Positions 16,628 through 25,637 of a stretch of DNA of 48,477 bases are shown in pieces (position 1 is the first letter of the stretch; each line of letters opens with the position of its first letter). The notes beneath the pieces were generated by a model. That model did no database searches. It saw nothing but the letters and a program-made list of their open reading frames with translations, and was not told where the DNA came from. The position numbers and the translations under genes are program-made. Where the stretch lies: positions 1 to 48,477 of the forward strand of contig NZ_JRJG01000116.1 of assembly GCF_000759435.1 (NCBI RefSeq). The letters run 5' to 3'. This stretch comes from Hoeflea sp. BAL378. Its GTDB lineage: Bacteria; Pseudomonadota; Alphaproteobacteria; Rhizobiales; Rhizobiaceae.

Positions 16628-18430
16628 TCAGGTCCCTTTCGGCTTGCGCTTGAACAGCGCCGTGAGATTGTCCCACAGCTCGATCTTGGCGCCCTGGCGC
16701 TTCATGATGACGCCCTGCTGGATCACCGAGAGCGTGTTGTTCCAGGCCCAGTAGATCACCAGACCCGCCGGGAAGGTGGCCAGCATGAAGGTGAAGACCA
16801 CCGGCATCCAGGTGAAGATCATCGCCTGGGTCGGGTCCGGCGGCGTCGGGTTCATGCGCATCTGGATGAACATGGTGATGCCCATGATCAACGGCCAGAC
16901 GCCGATCATCAGGAACGTCGGCACGTCATAGGGCAGCAGTCCGAACAGGTTGAACAGCGAGGTCGGGTCGGGCGCCGACAGGTCCTGGATCCAGCCGAAG
17001 AACGGCGCATGCCGCATCTCGATGGTGATGTAGAGCACCTTGTAGAGCGAGAAGAACACCGGGATCTGCAACAGCACCGGCCAGCAGCCGGCCACCGGAT
17101 TGATCTTTTCCTTCTTATAGAGCTCCATCATACCCTGCTGCAGCGCCATCTTGTCGTCGCCGTGCTTGGCTTTGAGCTCCTCGAGCTTGGGCTGCACCTT
17201 CTTCATGTTGGCCATCGACACATAGGACTTGTTGGCCAGCGGGAAGAAGATCAGCTTGACGATCACGGTGGTGACCAGGATCGAGATGCCGAAATTGCCG
17301 AACAGCTTGTAGAGGTAGTCGATCAGCCAGAACATCGGCTTGGTCAGGAAATAGAACCAGCCCCAGTCGATCATCAGGTCGAAGTTGAGGATGCTGTACT
17401 GGTCCTTGTAGCCGGCGATCACCGGCACTTCCTTGGCGCCGGCGAAGACCAGCGTCTTCGAGGTGGCGCTGTCGCCGGGCGCGATCGACTGCGCGTCGGT
17501 CTTGAAGTCGGCCTGGTAGCGGGCGCGGCCGTCGGTGAAGTGGGCGAAGCGGGTCTCGAAGCCCGCGCCCTGCGGCGGCACAAGCGCCGCGGCCCAGTAT
17601 TTGTCGGTGATGCCCATCCAGCCCGCGGTGGCCTTGGGCGGCGCGATGACGGGCGTGTCCTCGACATCGGCATAGTCGACTTCCTGCAGGCCCTCGTCGC
17701 CGATGACGCCGATCAGGCCTTCATGCAGCACGTAGATCCCGGCGGTCTTGGGCTTGAAGAAGCGGGTCACGCGGCCATAGCCGGCCACGGAGGCGGCAGT
17801 GCTGCCGGTGTTGGCAATGGTGTCGTCGAAGTTGAACATGTAGTGTTCGTCGACGGAGATGACGCGGGTGAAGACCAGCCCGGCGCCGTTGTCGAAGGTC
17901 AGCGTCACCGGCGAGGACGGCGTCAGCACCTGTCCGGGCTCCGCGCTCCAGACCGTGTCGGGTCCCGGAACCGGTCCCGACGCGGGGTCGGCGATGAAGC
18001 CCACTTCCGCGAAATAGCCGTCATTGAGCGCCGCCGGGCTCAGCAGCGTGATCCTCGGGCTCGTGGGGTCCACGGTCAGGTGGTATTCCTTGAGCAGGAT
18101 ATCGTCGATCCGCGCGCCCGACAGGTTGATCGATCCCGACAGCGACGGCGTGTCGATGGCGATGCGCTGCGTCTGCGCCAGCAGCTCCTCGCGCGAGGTT
18201 CCGGCCGCGGGTGCGGCCGAGGATCCCGGCGCCGAGCCGCTGACGGTAGCGCCCGGCGCCGCGGCGCCATCGGTGCCCGCGGCGGGCGTCTGCGCCGCCT
18301 GCTCGGCCTGCACAGCCTCGGCGGCCAGGCGTTCGCGCTCGATCTTCGGGCTGACATAGAGGAATTGCCAGGCGACGAGGACAATTACCGACAAGAGGAT
18401 TGCGACGAAATAATTGCGGTTGTTTTCCAT
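16628..18430 (-). CDS. yidC: Membrane protein insertase YidC
   Basis: YidC inserts and folds inner-membrane proteins, alone or with SecYEG. The 600-residue Gram-negative form has an N-terminal membrane anchor ([21 protein letters not shown]). An Ala/Pro-rich linker leads into the large periplasmic beta-sandwich domain (to about residue 350). The conserved five-helix insertase core begins around [20 protein letters not shown]. The basic C-terminus KRKPKG fits ribosome contact. ATG 18430 shares one base with the rnpA stop; a GTG three bases upstream is also open. It is translationally coupled to rnpA. Confidence 0.97.
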   Translation of the reverse strand: MENNRNYFVAILLSVIVLVAWQFLYVSPKIERERLAAEAVQAEQAAQTPAAGTDGAAAPGATVSGSAPGSSAAPAAGTSREELLAQTQRIAIDTPSLSGSINLSGARIDDILLKEYHLTVDPTSPRITLLSPAALNDGYFAEVGFIADPASGPVPGPDTVWSAEPGQVLTPSSPVTLTFDNGAGLVFTRVISVDEHYMFNFDDTIANTGSTAASVAGYGRVTRFFKPKTAGIYVLHEGLIGVIGDEGLQEVDYADVEDTPVIAPPKATAGWMGITDKYWAAALVPPQGAGFETRFAHFTDGRARYQADFKTDAQSIAPGDSATSKTLVFAGAKEVPVIAGYKDQYSILNFDLMIDWGWFYFLTKPMFWLIDYLYKLFGNFGISILVTTVIVKLIFFPLANKSYVSMANMKKVQPKLEELKAKHGDDKMALQQGMMELYKKEKINPVAGCWPVLLQIPVFFSLYKVLYITIEMRHAPFFGWIQDLSAPDPTSLFNLFGLLPYDVPTFLMIGVWPLIMGITMFIQMRMNPTPPDPTQAMIFTWMPVVFTFMLATFPAGLVIYWAWNNTLSVIQQGVIMKRQGAKIELWDNLTALFKRKPKGT

Positions 18431-18879
18431 CACTCATTCCTGGTGGCCGGGCTCGGAGCGCCTGGCGTTCTGATGTTGTCCGGTGTGGCGGGATTGTTCT
18501 CCGCGCGCACAGGTCGTTGCCGTGTCGGTCCGCCGCTTTCGCCGATCCGCTCGGCGAGTGCCTGAACCAGCCGGTCAAACGGAGCGGCCAGCGTATCGCG
18601 GCGTGCGACAACCACATAGTCGTGTCCGGGCTTGAAGGGAACCCCTGCAATGTGACGCACGGCTTCTTTGAGACGGCGGCGCATTCTGTTGCGCTCGACC
18701 GAATTGCCCTGTTTTTTCGTCACTGTGTAGCCGATGCGGGGAGGGTGGTCCGGTTTGCCCCTGTCGAGGGTTTCCAGCAGGAAATAGGGTCCGCGCAGGC
18801 GTTTGCCCTTTTGCACGGCGAGGAAATCCGGGCGGGTTTTAAGCCGCCCGGGTTTCTTGGTGATGTCGTCTTGCGCCAC
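18430..18879 (-). CDS. rnpA: Ribonuclease P protein component RnpA
   Basis: This is the protein subunit of RNase P, which removes the 5' leader of pre-tRNA with the RNA subunit. The 149-residue product carries the RNR motif as [13 protein letters not shown] (about residues 63-75), preceded by [23 protein letters not shown] lies near the N-terminus. The start is GTG 18879 with GAAGAGAGA upstream. The C-terminal 30 residues are a Pro/Arg-rich tail beyond the usual fold and are probably disordered. It lies 34 bases after rpmH and overlaps yidC. Confidence 0.95.
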   Translation of the reverse strand: MAQDDITKKPGRLKTRPDFLAVQKGKRLRGPYFLLETLDRGKPDHPPRIGYTVTKKQGNSVERNRMRRRLKEAVRHIAGVPFKPGHDYVVVARRDTLAAPFDRLVQALAERIGESGGPTRQRPVRAENNPATPDNIRTPGAPSPATRNE

Positions 18880-18913
18880 GCGATTTTCTCTCTTCGCGGG
18901 CCGTCACTGATGA

Positions 18914-19051
18914 TCAGGCCGAAAGACGATTGCGCCCGCGGGCGCGGCGAGCCTGGATGACCTTGCGGCCGCCCTTGGTGGCCATGCGCGCACGGAAGCC
19001 GTGGCGACGCTTGCGAACAAGCTTGGATGGTTGGTAAGTACGCTTTGGCAT
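18914..19051 (-). CDS. rpmH: 50S ribosomal protein L34
   Basis: Translating the minus strand from ATG 19051 gives 45 residues, beginning [19 protein letters not shown] and ending GRNRLSA, a full-length L34. The protein is highly basic, packs in the large subunit and is universal. It heads the rpmH-rnpA-yidC-engB operon, with a roughly 107-base leader from the candidate promoter at 19158-19186. Confidence 0.97.
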   Translation of the reverse strand: MPKRTYQPSKLVRKRRHGFRARMATKGGRKVIQARRARGRNRLSA

Positions 19052-19473
19052 TTATTTTAATACCGCGGTGTGCGGCCCTTCTTGGAACATCTGCGTTTGG
19101 GTGTTCAGTCCGCCAAGAAACACTCCCGGAAACCGGAAGCATGCACGGACGAGCGGCTTATAAGCGTGTTCCCCGTCAAAAGTCAATGTGCGGCCCGGAT
19201 CCGGCCCGGATGGCCCCGTTTCCCCCTGCCGCCCCGCCCGCGTCGCCGGCCGAAGTGCCGGGCGACACCTGCCCGATGCGCGCCGGGGCCAATGCGCTGT
19301 GGGGCCATGATGACGCGACTCTCACGACCGCGTGAGGTGTTCGTGCCCCTGCATCACGCGACTTTGGCGGAAAGCGAGGGATTGTCATTGGCGAGAAAAG
19401 ACGCAACCGTCTATCAATTCTGGCAAGCACTGCTGGTTTCCGCTCGCCACGGGGACGAGGCGCGAGACCAGAC
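19052..19473. other. 422-base intergenic region between rpmH and the TVP38 gene
   Basis: This gap lies between divergent genes. It holds the rpmH promoter described separately and the rpmH leader. A clear plus-strand promoter for the TVP38 gene was not found. A short open frame at 19307-19477 was considered and not accepted. No repeat, tRNA or intrinsic terminator is visible. It is next to rpmH, but no DnaA-box cluster typical of an origin was seen. Confidence 0.5.
19158..19186 (-). promoter_or_regulatory. Sigma-70 promoter of the rpmH-rnpA-yidC-engB operon
   Basis: On the minus strand TTGACT (19186-19181) is followed after 17 bases by TTATAA (19163-19158). Both match the housekeeping consensus well. 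Transcription would begin near 19150, giving a leader of about 100 bases before rpmH. Confidence 0.7.
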
Positions 19474-20316
19474 ATGACCCTGCAATCCCGGATCGGGCGG
19501 ATGGACAAGACCATGCCACACATATCGGAGACGAGGCCCGCGCCGGATTGCCCGCTTGAGAGCGCGTCGGCTTGCGCGCAGGCCGCGGACGCAGCCTGCG
19601 CCGCCAGGACGCCGCTGTGGCGCCGTTTCCTGCCGCTCGCCGTCATCGCCGCCGGCCTTGGCGCCTTCTATGCGCTCGGTTTCCAGGACTACCTGTCGCT
19701 GAGCGTGCTGGCCGAGCAGCGCGAGACGCTCAAGGGCTTCGTCGCCGACCACCGCATCGGCTCGATCCTGGGCTATTTCCTCATCTACACCCTCGCCGTG
19801 GCCTTCGCCTTTCCCGCGGCCTCGGTGCTGACGATCTTCGCGGGCTTCGTCTTCGGCTGGTGGATCGCCGGCATCCTCACCGTCTTTGCCGCCACCATCG
19901 GCGCCTCGGTGATCTTCCTCGCCGCCCGCTCGGCCTGCGGCGATGTGCTGCGCAAGCGCGCGGGTCCCTTCGCCGCGCGGCTCGCCGACGGCTTCGCCCG
20001 GGACGCCTTCGGCTATCTCCTGGTGCTGCGCCTGGCGCCGGTGTTTCCGTTCCTCATCATCAACATCGCGCCCGCCTTCTGCAACATCAGGCTGCGCACC
20101 TATGCGGCGGCCACCTTCCTCGGCATCATCCCGGGGACGCTCGCCTATTCCTGGCTGGGCCAGGGCCTCGACAGTGTCATCGCCGCGGCCGATGCCGCCG
20201 GCCGCGAGGTCTCGGTTTCCGATCTGGTGACGCCGGAAATCACCATCGCCTTCCTCGGGCTTGCAATCGTCGCCGCGATCCCCACCCTTATACGGAAGAT
20301 TCGGGGTCGCGCGTGA
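19474..20316 (+). CDS. TVP38/TMEM64 (VTT/DedA-like) membrane protein
   Basis: This 280-residue inner-membrane protein has a VTT (SNARE-associated) core. Recognisable segments are YTLAVAFAFPAASVLTIFAGFVFG, a reentrant-type glycine-rich block, and RLAPVFPFLIINIAPAFCNIRL near the middle. GIIPGTLAYSWLGQGL follows it. Members are thought to move lipids or small anions, but the substrate here is unknown. The N-terminal 45 residues are hydrophilic with several Cys, and the start is uncertain (19474, 19501 or 19513). A FAD disulfide-reductase homologue follows 54 bases later. The two domain types are fused in some bacteria, so they probably work together. Confidence 0.85.
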   Translation: MTLQSRIGRMDKTMPHISETRPAPDCPLESASACAQAADAACAARTPLWRRFLPLAVIAAGLGAFYALGFQDYLSLSVLAEQRETLKGFVADHRIGSILGYFLIYTLAVAFAFPAASVLTIFAGFVFGWWIAGILTVFAATIGASVIFLAARSACGDVLRKRAGPFAARLADGFARDAFGYLLVLRLAPVFPFLIINIAPAFCNIRLRTYAAATFLGIIPGTLAYSWLGQGLDSVIAAADAAGREVSVSDLVTPEITIAFLGLAIVAAIPTLIRKIRGRA

Positions 20317-20370
20317 GTTGCGCCGAACGACCCTTCGCCAGCGGACCAACTGTTCGGAAAAGACGCTTTC

Positions 20371-21801
20371 ATGACCAGCCGATTGACACCTGACATCTGC
20401 ATCATCGGCGGCGGCTCCGGCGGGCTGTCCGTGGCCGCGGCGGCAGCCGCCTTCGGCGTCGAGGTCGTGCTCGTCGAGAAGGGCAGGATGGGCGGCGATT
20501 GTCTCAATTACGGCTGCGTTCCCTCCAAGGCCATGATCGCCGCCGGCAAGCATGCCCACGCCATGGCCGAGGCGCCGCGGTTCGGGGTGAGCGCCGGCGA
20601 GGTCAAGGTCAATTTCGGCAAGGTGCACGATCACATCCACGGCGTCATTGCCGCCATCGCCCCCAATGATTCGGTCGAGCGCTTCCGCGCCATGGGAGTC
20701 ACCGTCCTCGAAGCCGAGGCGAAGTTCGTCAACAGGACGACGGTGATGGCCGGCGACACCGAGATCCGCGCCCGGCGCTATGTCGTCGCCACCGGTTCTT
20801 CTCCCTTCGTGCCGCCGATCCCCGGTCTCGACTCGGTCGATTACCTCACCAACGAGACCCTGTTCGAGCGCACCCGCGCCCCCAAGCACCTCATCATCAT
20901 CGGCGGCGGCCCGATCGGCATGGAAATGGCCCAGGCCCACCGCAGGCTCGGCGCCGAAGTCACCGTCCTCGAGGGCGCCAGGGCGCTCGGCAAGGACGAT
21001 CCGGAGCTCGCGGCCATCGTGCTCGACGCCATCCGCGCCGAGGGCGTGGCCCTGCTCGAGGGCTGCCAGGTCACCTCCGTCGAAAAACGCGGCAAGACCG
21101 GCATTCGCGTCAGTTACGAAGGCAAGGCTGGCGCCGGCGTCGTCGACGGCACCGATCTGCTGGTCGCCGGCGGCCGTCTCGCCAATGTCGAGGGACTGGG
21201 CCTCGATGAGGCCGGCGTCGCCCATGACCGGCGCGGCATCAAGGTCGGCGCCAATCTGAGATCCTCCAACAGCCGCGTCTACGCCATCGGCGACGTCGCC
21301 GGCGGGCTTCAGTTCACCCATGTCGCGGGCTACCACGCGGGCCTGGTGGTGCAGCAGATCCTGTTCCGCCTGCCGGCGAAGGAGAACCGCGACATCATCC
21401 CTTGGGTCACCTACACCGATCCCGAACTTGCCCATGTCGGGCTTTCCGAGGAAGAGGCGGCGCGGCGCCATGGCGGCCGCATCTCCATCCTGCGCTGGCC
21501 CTATGCCGAGAACGACCGGGCCCAGACCGAGCGCCGGACCACGGGCCTGATCAAGCTGGTGGTCGATCGCAAGGCGCGCATCCTCGGCGTCTCCATCGCC
21601 GGCGCGGGCGCGGGCGAGATGATCAACATGTGGGCGCTCGCCGTGGCCAATTCGATGACGCTCAAGGATGTGCGCGGCTACGTGCCGCCTTACCCGACCA
21701 TGGCCGAAATTGGCAAACGCGCCGCAATTTCCTACTATAGTCCTTTGACGCGCAAGCCGTCGGTGCGTTGGATTGTACGGTTGCTGAGGCGGTTCGGTTA
21801 A
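20371..21801 (+). CDS. Mercuric-reductase/dihydrolipoamide-dehydrogenase-like FAD oxidoreductase
   Basis: This 476-residue class-I pyridine-nucleotide disulfide oxidoreductase has the FAD motif IIGGGSGGLS (11-20) and the redox pair Cys44-x4-Cys49 in GGDCLNYGCVPSK. The NAD(P) motif is IIGGGPIGMEMA, and YAIGDVAGG is the second FAD contact. The C-terminal dimer interface normally carries HPTxxE, with the proton-relay His. Here the segment is YPTMAE, so that His is Tyr (residue 441). It lacks the heavy-metal domain and vicinal C-terminal Cys of MerA. It probably acts as a membrane-associated redox partner of the adjacent TVP38 protein; the substrate is unknown. Confidence 0.88.
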   Translation: MTSRLTPDICIIGGGSGGLSVAAAAAAFGVEVVLVEKGRMGGDCLNYGCVPSKAMIAAGKHAHAMAEAPRFGVSAGEVKVNFGKVHDHIHGVIAAIAPNDSVERFRAMGVTVLEAEAKFVNRTTVMAGDTEIRARRYVVATGSSPFVPPIPGLDSVDYLTNETLFERTRAPKHLIIIGGGPIGMEMAQAHRRLGAEVTVLEGARALGKDDPELAAIVLDAIRAEGVALLEGCQVTSVEKRGKTGIRVSYEGKAGAGVVDGTDLLVAGGRLANVEGLGLDEAGVAHDRRGIKVGANLRSSNSRVYAIGDVAGGLQFTHVAGYHAGLVVQQILFRLPAKENRDIIPWVTYTDPELAHVGLSEEEAARRHGGRISILRWPYAENDRAQTERRTTGLIKLVVDRKARILGVSIAGAGAGEMINMWALAVANSMTLKDVRGYVPPYPTMAEIGKRAAISYYSPLTRKPSVRWIVRLLRRFG

Positions 21802-21825
21802 GGACTGGGTGATAGAGGGCGGACC

Positions 21826-23301
21826 ATGGCGGACACGAGAGCACCTGACACCGGGCCGAACCGGCCGGCCAATCCCCCCAGGACCATGAGCCTGTCCTCC
21901 AAGCTTCTGTGGCTGACGATCCTGTTCGTCATGATCGCCGAAGTGCTGATCTTCGTTCCCTCCGTCGCCAACACCAGGGTGCGCTGGCTCGCCGACCGCC
22001 TCAACATCGCCGCCGCCGCCGCCGTGGTGATCGACGCCGTCAACCAGATGGAGCTTCCCCAGTCGATCCAGGACGACGCGCTGATGGCCACCGGCACCAA
22101 GGCGATCGTGCTGCGCCGGGACGGCGCGTCGCGCATGATCGCCTCCGCCGACATGCCCCCCGTCGTCACCCACCAGTACGATCTCTCCGCCGTCACCCCG
22201 GTGGGCGCCATCGTCGATGCCTTCGACACGTTCCTGTTCGGCGGCGACCGGGTGATCCGCGTCTACGGGCCCGTGGCCGACGACCCGAACATGCAGATCG
22301 AGCTGGTGCTCGAGGACGCGCCGCTGCGCCACGCCATGTTGATCTACGGCCGCAACGTGTTCCTGCTCTCGGTGCTGATTTCGGTGATCACCGCCAGCAT
22401 GGTGTTCTTCGCCATCAACCGGCTGTTGTTCCGGCCGGTGCGCCGCGTGACCGAGAACATGCAGGCCTTTTCGGAGGATCCGGAAAACCCCGGCAACATC
22501 ATCATACCCGGCCCCGCCGTCGACGAGCTGAGCGCCGCCGAGGGCCACCTCGCCGCCATGCAGACGCGGCTGCAGCAGACGCTCAAGGAGCAGCGCCATC
22601 TGGCCGATCTCGGCCTCGCGGTCTCCAAGATCAACCACGACATGCGCAACATCCTGACTTCGGCGCAACTGATGTCGGACCGTCTGGCGATGATCGACGA
22701 CCCGATGGTCAAGCGCTTCGCGCCCAAGCTTTTGCGCACCATCGATCGGGCGGTGAGCTATTCCGGCGAGGTGCTCGCCTATGGCAAGGCGCGCGAGGCG
22801 CAGCCGCGCCGCCGCTTCATCAACCTGGCGACGCTGGCCTGCGAGGTGCGCGACATCGTCACCGAGGAAACCGATGCCGACATAAATTATGTGCTCGACA
22901 TCGACGCGGGCCTGGAGATCGAGGCCGACAGCGACCAGATGTTCAGGGTGCTCTACAATCTCGTGCGCAACGCCGTGCAGGCCTTCGGCGCCGACCCCGC
23001 CGACGAGGCCCTGGTGCAGCGCATTACGCTCTCGGCCCGCCGCACCGGCGCAGTCGTCGAGATCCGCGTCACCGACACCGGCCCGGGACTGCCCGCCAAG
23101 GCGCGCGAAAACCTGTTCCAGCCCTTCCGCGGCTCGGCCCGTTCCGACGGCACCGGCCTCGGCCTGGCGATCGCCCGCGAACTGGTGATCGCCCATGGCG
23201 GCTCGATCATGCTCGACGAGACCGTGACCCAGGGCGCCGCCTTCCGCATCGAGCTGCCCGACCAGCCGGTGCCGCTCGACACCTACCGGGCTCGTGCCTG
23301 A
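21826..23301 (+). CDS. Orphan sensor histidine kinase
   Basis: This 491-residue membrane kinase has TM1 at about 26-46, a periplasmic sensor of about 125 residues, TM2 at about 174-197, and a HAMP-like region to about 250. Its phosphoacceptor is His271 in KINHDMRNILTSAQ. The catalytic domain shows the N box (YNLVRNAVQAF, 377-387), G1 (DTGPGLP) and G2 (GTGLGLAIA). GAGGGCGGA lies before ATG 21826. No response regulator is adjacent, so its partner is encoded elsewhere. The 24-base gap to the FAD enzyme suggests one transcript with the TVP38 and FAD genes. Confidence 0.92.
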   Translation: MADTRAPDTGPNRPANPPRTMSLSSKLLWLTILFVMIAEVLIFVPSVANTRVRWLADRLNIAAAAAVVIDAVNQMELPQSIQDDALMATGTKAIVLRRDGASRMIASADMPPVVTHQYDLSAVTPVGAIVDAFDTFLFGGDRVIRVYGPVADDPNMQIELVLEDAPLRHAMLIYGRNVFLLSVLISVITASMVFFAINRLLFRPVRRVTENMQAFSEDPENPGNIIIPGPAVDELSAAEGHLAAMQTRLQQTLKEQRHLADLGLAVSKINHDMRNILTSAQLMSDRLAMIDDPMVKRFAPKLLRTIDRAVSYSGEVLAYGKAREAQPRRRFINLATLACEVRDIVTEETDADINYVLDIDAGLEIEADSDQMFRVLYNLVRNAVQAFGADPADEALVQRITLSARRTGAVVEIRVTDTGPGLPAKARENLFQPFRGSARSDGTGLGLAIARELVIAHGGSIMLDETVTQGAAFRIELPDQPVPLDTYRARA

Positions 23302-23395
23302 CGGCACGCCCGTGTCGCCGATGCCCGGACGCCATTCGCCGTGCTGCCTCGCTGCCCCGGAATTTCGCCGGGATCGCTTTTTTCGCCAAATCCGC

Positions 23396-23424
23396 TTGCA
23401 ATCCCCCGCCGTCCGTTTTAGGAG
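23396..23424 (+). promoter_or_regulatory. Candidate promoter of tRNA-Arg with leader hairpin
   Basis: TTGCAA (23396-23401) is followed after 17 bases by TAGGAG (or TTAGGA after 16), ending 33 bases before the tRNA. Between promoter and tRNA, GCAGGCG (23433-23439) pairs perfectly with CGCCTGC (23445-23451), a hairpin that would sit in the 5' leader removed by RNase P. Confidence 0.4.
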
Positions 23425-23456
23425 AACGCCTCGCAGGCGACCGACGCCTGCAACGC

Positions 23457-23533
23457 GCGCCCGTAGCTCAGCTGGATAGAGCACCAGACTACGAATCTGG
23501 GGGTCAGAGGTTCGAATCCTTTCGGGCGCGCCA
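23457..23533 (+). tRNA. tRNA-Arg (anticodon ACG)
   Basis: This 77-base cloverleaf has acceptor GCGCCCG (23457-23463) paired with CGGGCGC (23523-23529) and discriminator G23530. The CCA is encoded at 23531-23533. The D arm is GCTC/GAGC. The anticodon stem CCAGA/TCTGG has loop CTACGAA (ACG at 23491-23493), and the T arm has TTCGAAT. With A34 deaminated to inosine it reads CGU, CGC and CGA. A run of six T starts at 23534. It sits at the junction with the polysaccharide locus. Confidence 0.97.
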
Positions 23534-23724
23534 TTTTTTCTCGAAATTCCTGGATTTCCGAGCTCCGCCGCCGCAACCGGCGCCTTTCGCGCCCCTGCGG
23601 CCGGAGCGGCGACGATCCTGCGCGCGGGCTGCCCCTTGCGGCGCGGGAAGTCCCTCGTCTAGAAGGGATCGTCCCCGCGCCGGTGCGGTGCAGGGCAGCG
23701 GGACGAGGCAACAGCAGGCGTGGC

Positions 23725-24495
23725 ATGACCGAACCGGGCGAGATCGAGGCCTTCATCATCCATCTGGAGCGCGCCCAGGCGCGGCGGCCGCAGGTCGAGC
23801 GCATCCGTGCGGCCTGCCCGGTGCCGGCCCAGGTGGTCGACGCCGTGGATGGCCGGGCGCTGCCGGCCGGCGAGATCGAGGCGGTCCTCTGCCGCGAAGG
23901 CCTGCATGCGCCGCGCTATCCCTTTCCCATCACCGCGGGCGAGATCGGCTGCTTCCTGAGCCACCGCAAGGTCTGGCGGATGATCGTCGACCGCAGGCTG
24001 AAGGCCGGGCTGGTGATCGAGGACGATGTCGAGATCGACCGCGCCGCGTTCGAACGGGCGCTGGCGCTTGCCGCCGAGGTCATCGACAGCGCCGGCTACA
24101 TCCAGTTTCAGGTGAGGCCTGTCCCCGGCCAGGCGGAGATTGTCGCAAGCCGCGGTCCGGTCAGCATCCTGCGGCCGAAGGTCGGGATGCTGCGCACCTC
24201 GGCGCAGCTTGTCAGCCAGGCGCAGGCTAGGCGGCTGCTGCGGATCACGGAGCGCTTCGACCGGCCGGTCGACGGGCTCCTGCAGATGGGCTGGGTGACC
24301 GGCGTCGCCCCGAGCTGCGCCTCGCCATCGGGGGTGAGCGACCGGACCCGGGAGACCGGCGGCAGCACGATCTCGACATCGGCCGGCACGCCGTTGCCGC
24401 AGAGGCTCGCCCGCGAGATCAGGCGGCTCGTCTATCGCCACCGCATCCGCGCTTTTTCCGCCCGCCATCGGGCGCAAAATGGGGGCGAGACATGA
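23725..24495 (+). CDS. Glycosyltransferase family 25 (LPS-type)
   Basis: This 256-residue protein has the GT25 features FIIHLERAQARRP at the start, GEIGCFLSHRKVWRMI (about 72-87) and the acidic metal motif VIEDDVEI (about 94-101). Family members add galactose or similar sugars to lipooligosaccharide in the cytoplasm. It is the first gene after tRNA-Arg and overlaps galE by four bases. GalE can supply UDP-galactose, so transfer of galactose is a reasonable guess. ATG 23725 is chosen over the earlier in-frame start because the homology begins just after it. Confidence 0.85.
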   Translation: MTEPGEIEAFIIHLERAQARRPQVERIRAACPVPAQVVDAVDGRALPAGEIEAVLCREGLHAPRYPFPITAGEIGCFLSHRKVWRMIVDRRLKAGLVIEDDVEIDRAAFERALALAAEVIDSAGYIQFQVRPVPGQAEIVASRGPVSILRPKVGMLRTSAQLVSQAQARRLLRITERFDRPVDGLLQMGWVTGVAPSCASPSGVSDRTRETGGSTISTSAGTPLPQRLAREIRRLVYRHRIRAFSARHRAQNGGET

Positions 24496-25499
24496 CCGTG
24501 CTCGTCACCGGCGGCGCCGGCTATATCGGCAGTCACATGGTCCTCGCGCTGCTCGAGCGCGACGAGGACGTCGTTGTCGTCGACAATCTGGTGACGGGGC
24601 ATGAATGGGCGGTCCCCGCCGGGGCGACGTTCTACAAGGCAGACATCGCCGATCCGGCCGCGCTCGACAGGGTGTTTGCGAGCCACCGCATCGACGCCGT
24701 CATGCATTTCGCCGGGCTGATCATCGTGCCCGAATCGGTGCGGCTGCCGCTCGACTATTACCGCGAGAACACCTGCGCTTCGGGCGTGCTGATCCAGCGC
24801 GCGCTCGAGGCCGGGGTGGAGAGCTTCATCTTTTCCTCCTCCGCCGCCGTCTACGGCGCGCCGGGGCTCGAGCCGGTGAAGGAAACCGCCCCCTTCGCGC
24901 CCACCTCGCCATACGGAACCTCGAAACTGATGACCGAGTGGATGCTGAGAGATGTCGCGGCGGTCAATCCCGGCTTCCGCTACGCCGCCCTGCGCTATTT
25001 CAACGTCGCCGGCGCGGATCCGGAGATGCGCGCCGGACAGTCTTCCGGTCCCTCGACCCACCTGATCAAGATCGCCGCCGAAGCCGCGACGGGAAAGCGC
25101 GACGGCATCGCCATCTACGGCGATGATTTCGACACCCCGGACGGCACCTGCGTGCGCGACTATATCCACGTCACCGATCTCGCCGACGCGCATTACGCAG
25201 CGCTGTCTTATCTGCGCGCCGGCGGCGCCTCGATGGCGGCCAATTGCGGCTATGGCGTCGGCTATTCGGTGCGCCAGGTGGTCGATGCGGTCAAGGCCGT
25301 CTCCGGGGTCGATTTCCGCGTCACGCAGGCGCCGCGGCGGGCTGGCGACCCAGCCATGATCGTGGCCGCCCCGGGCTTCGCTCGCGAGGTGCTGGGCTGG
25401 ACCCCGCGCCTTGACGACCTGCCGACGATCATCCGCCACGCGCTGCAATGGGAAAGCCTGCTCTCCGACCGCAAGGCCCGGGAGCAGGACGCCCGGTAA
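24492..25499 (+). CDS. galE: UDP-glucose 4-epimerase
   Basis: This 335-residue extended SDR interconverts UDP-glucose and UDP-galactose. Seen are the NAD motif TGGAGYIGSH (6-15) and the active-site Ser-rich FSSSAAVYG. The catalytic YGTSK (Tyr-x3-Lys) follows, with LRYFNVAGAD for nucleotide-sugar contact and the late RRAGDP motif. It overlaps the GT25 stop by four bases (ATGA) and should provide the sugar donor for this locus. UDP-GlcNAc epimerisation cannot be excluded. Confidence 0.93.
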   Translation: MTVLVTGGAGYIGSHMVLALLERDEDVVVVDNLVTGHEWAVPAGATFYKADIADPAALDRVFASHRIDAVMHFAGLIIVPESVRLPLDYYRENTCASGVLIQRALEAGVESFIFSSSAAVYGAPGLEPVKETAPFAPTSPYGTSKLMTEWMLRDVAAVNPGFRYAALRYFNVAGADPEMRAGQSSGPSTHLIKIAAEAATGKRDGIAIYGDDFDTPDGTCVRDYIHVTDLADAHYAALSYLRAGGASMAANCGYGVGYSVRQVVDAVKAVSGVDFRVTQAPRRAGDPAMIVAAPGFAREVLGWTPRLDDLPTIIRHALQWESLLSDRKAREQDAR

Positions 25500-25637
25500 T
25501 CCGCGCGCGGGCGCAGGCCTGGCCGCCTGCCGAGGCGCAGGTGGGCCGGAGATTTAGATTGCCAAGCCGGTGGTTGTCTTGGCATCCATGGGCCCGTCAC
25601 CGAGGCTCGACCAACAGGACGAGAATGGACCGCCGCG

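Noticed and set aside
16361..18565. Long plus-strand open frame opposite yidC and engB
   Set aside because: It is antisense shadow of two certain genes, with a composition typical of mirrored codons.
19307..19477. 56-codon open frame whose stop overlaps the TVP38 start (ATGA)
   Set aside because: It has a weak ribosome-binding site, third-position composition less GC-rich than neighbouring genes, no recognisable motif, and the TVP38 start itself is uncertain.
20371..21801. Mercuric reductase MerA
   Set aside because: It lacks the N-terminal metal-binding domain and the C-terminal Cys pair, and there is no mer gene around it.
19414..23484. Very long minus-strand open frame opposite the TVP38, FAD and kinase genes
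   Set aside because: It is antisense to three clear genes. The translation is rich in His, Arg, Gly and Asp with no domain, which is the usual mirror of GC-rich coding sequence.
23510..23533. attL/attR-like repeat of the tRNA-Arg 3' end marking an integrated element
   Set aside because: No second copy was found in the window and there is no integrase gene.
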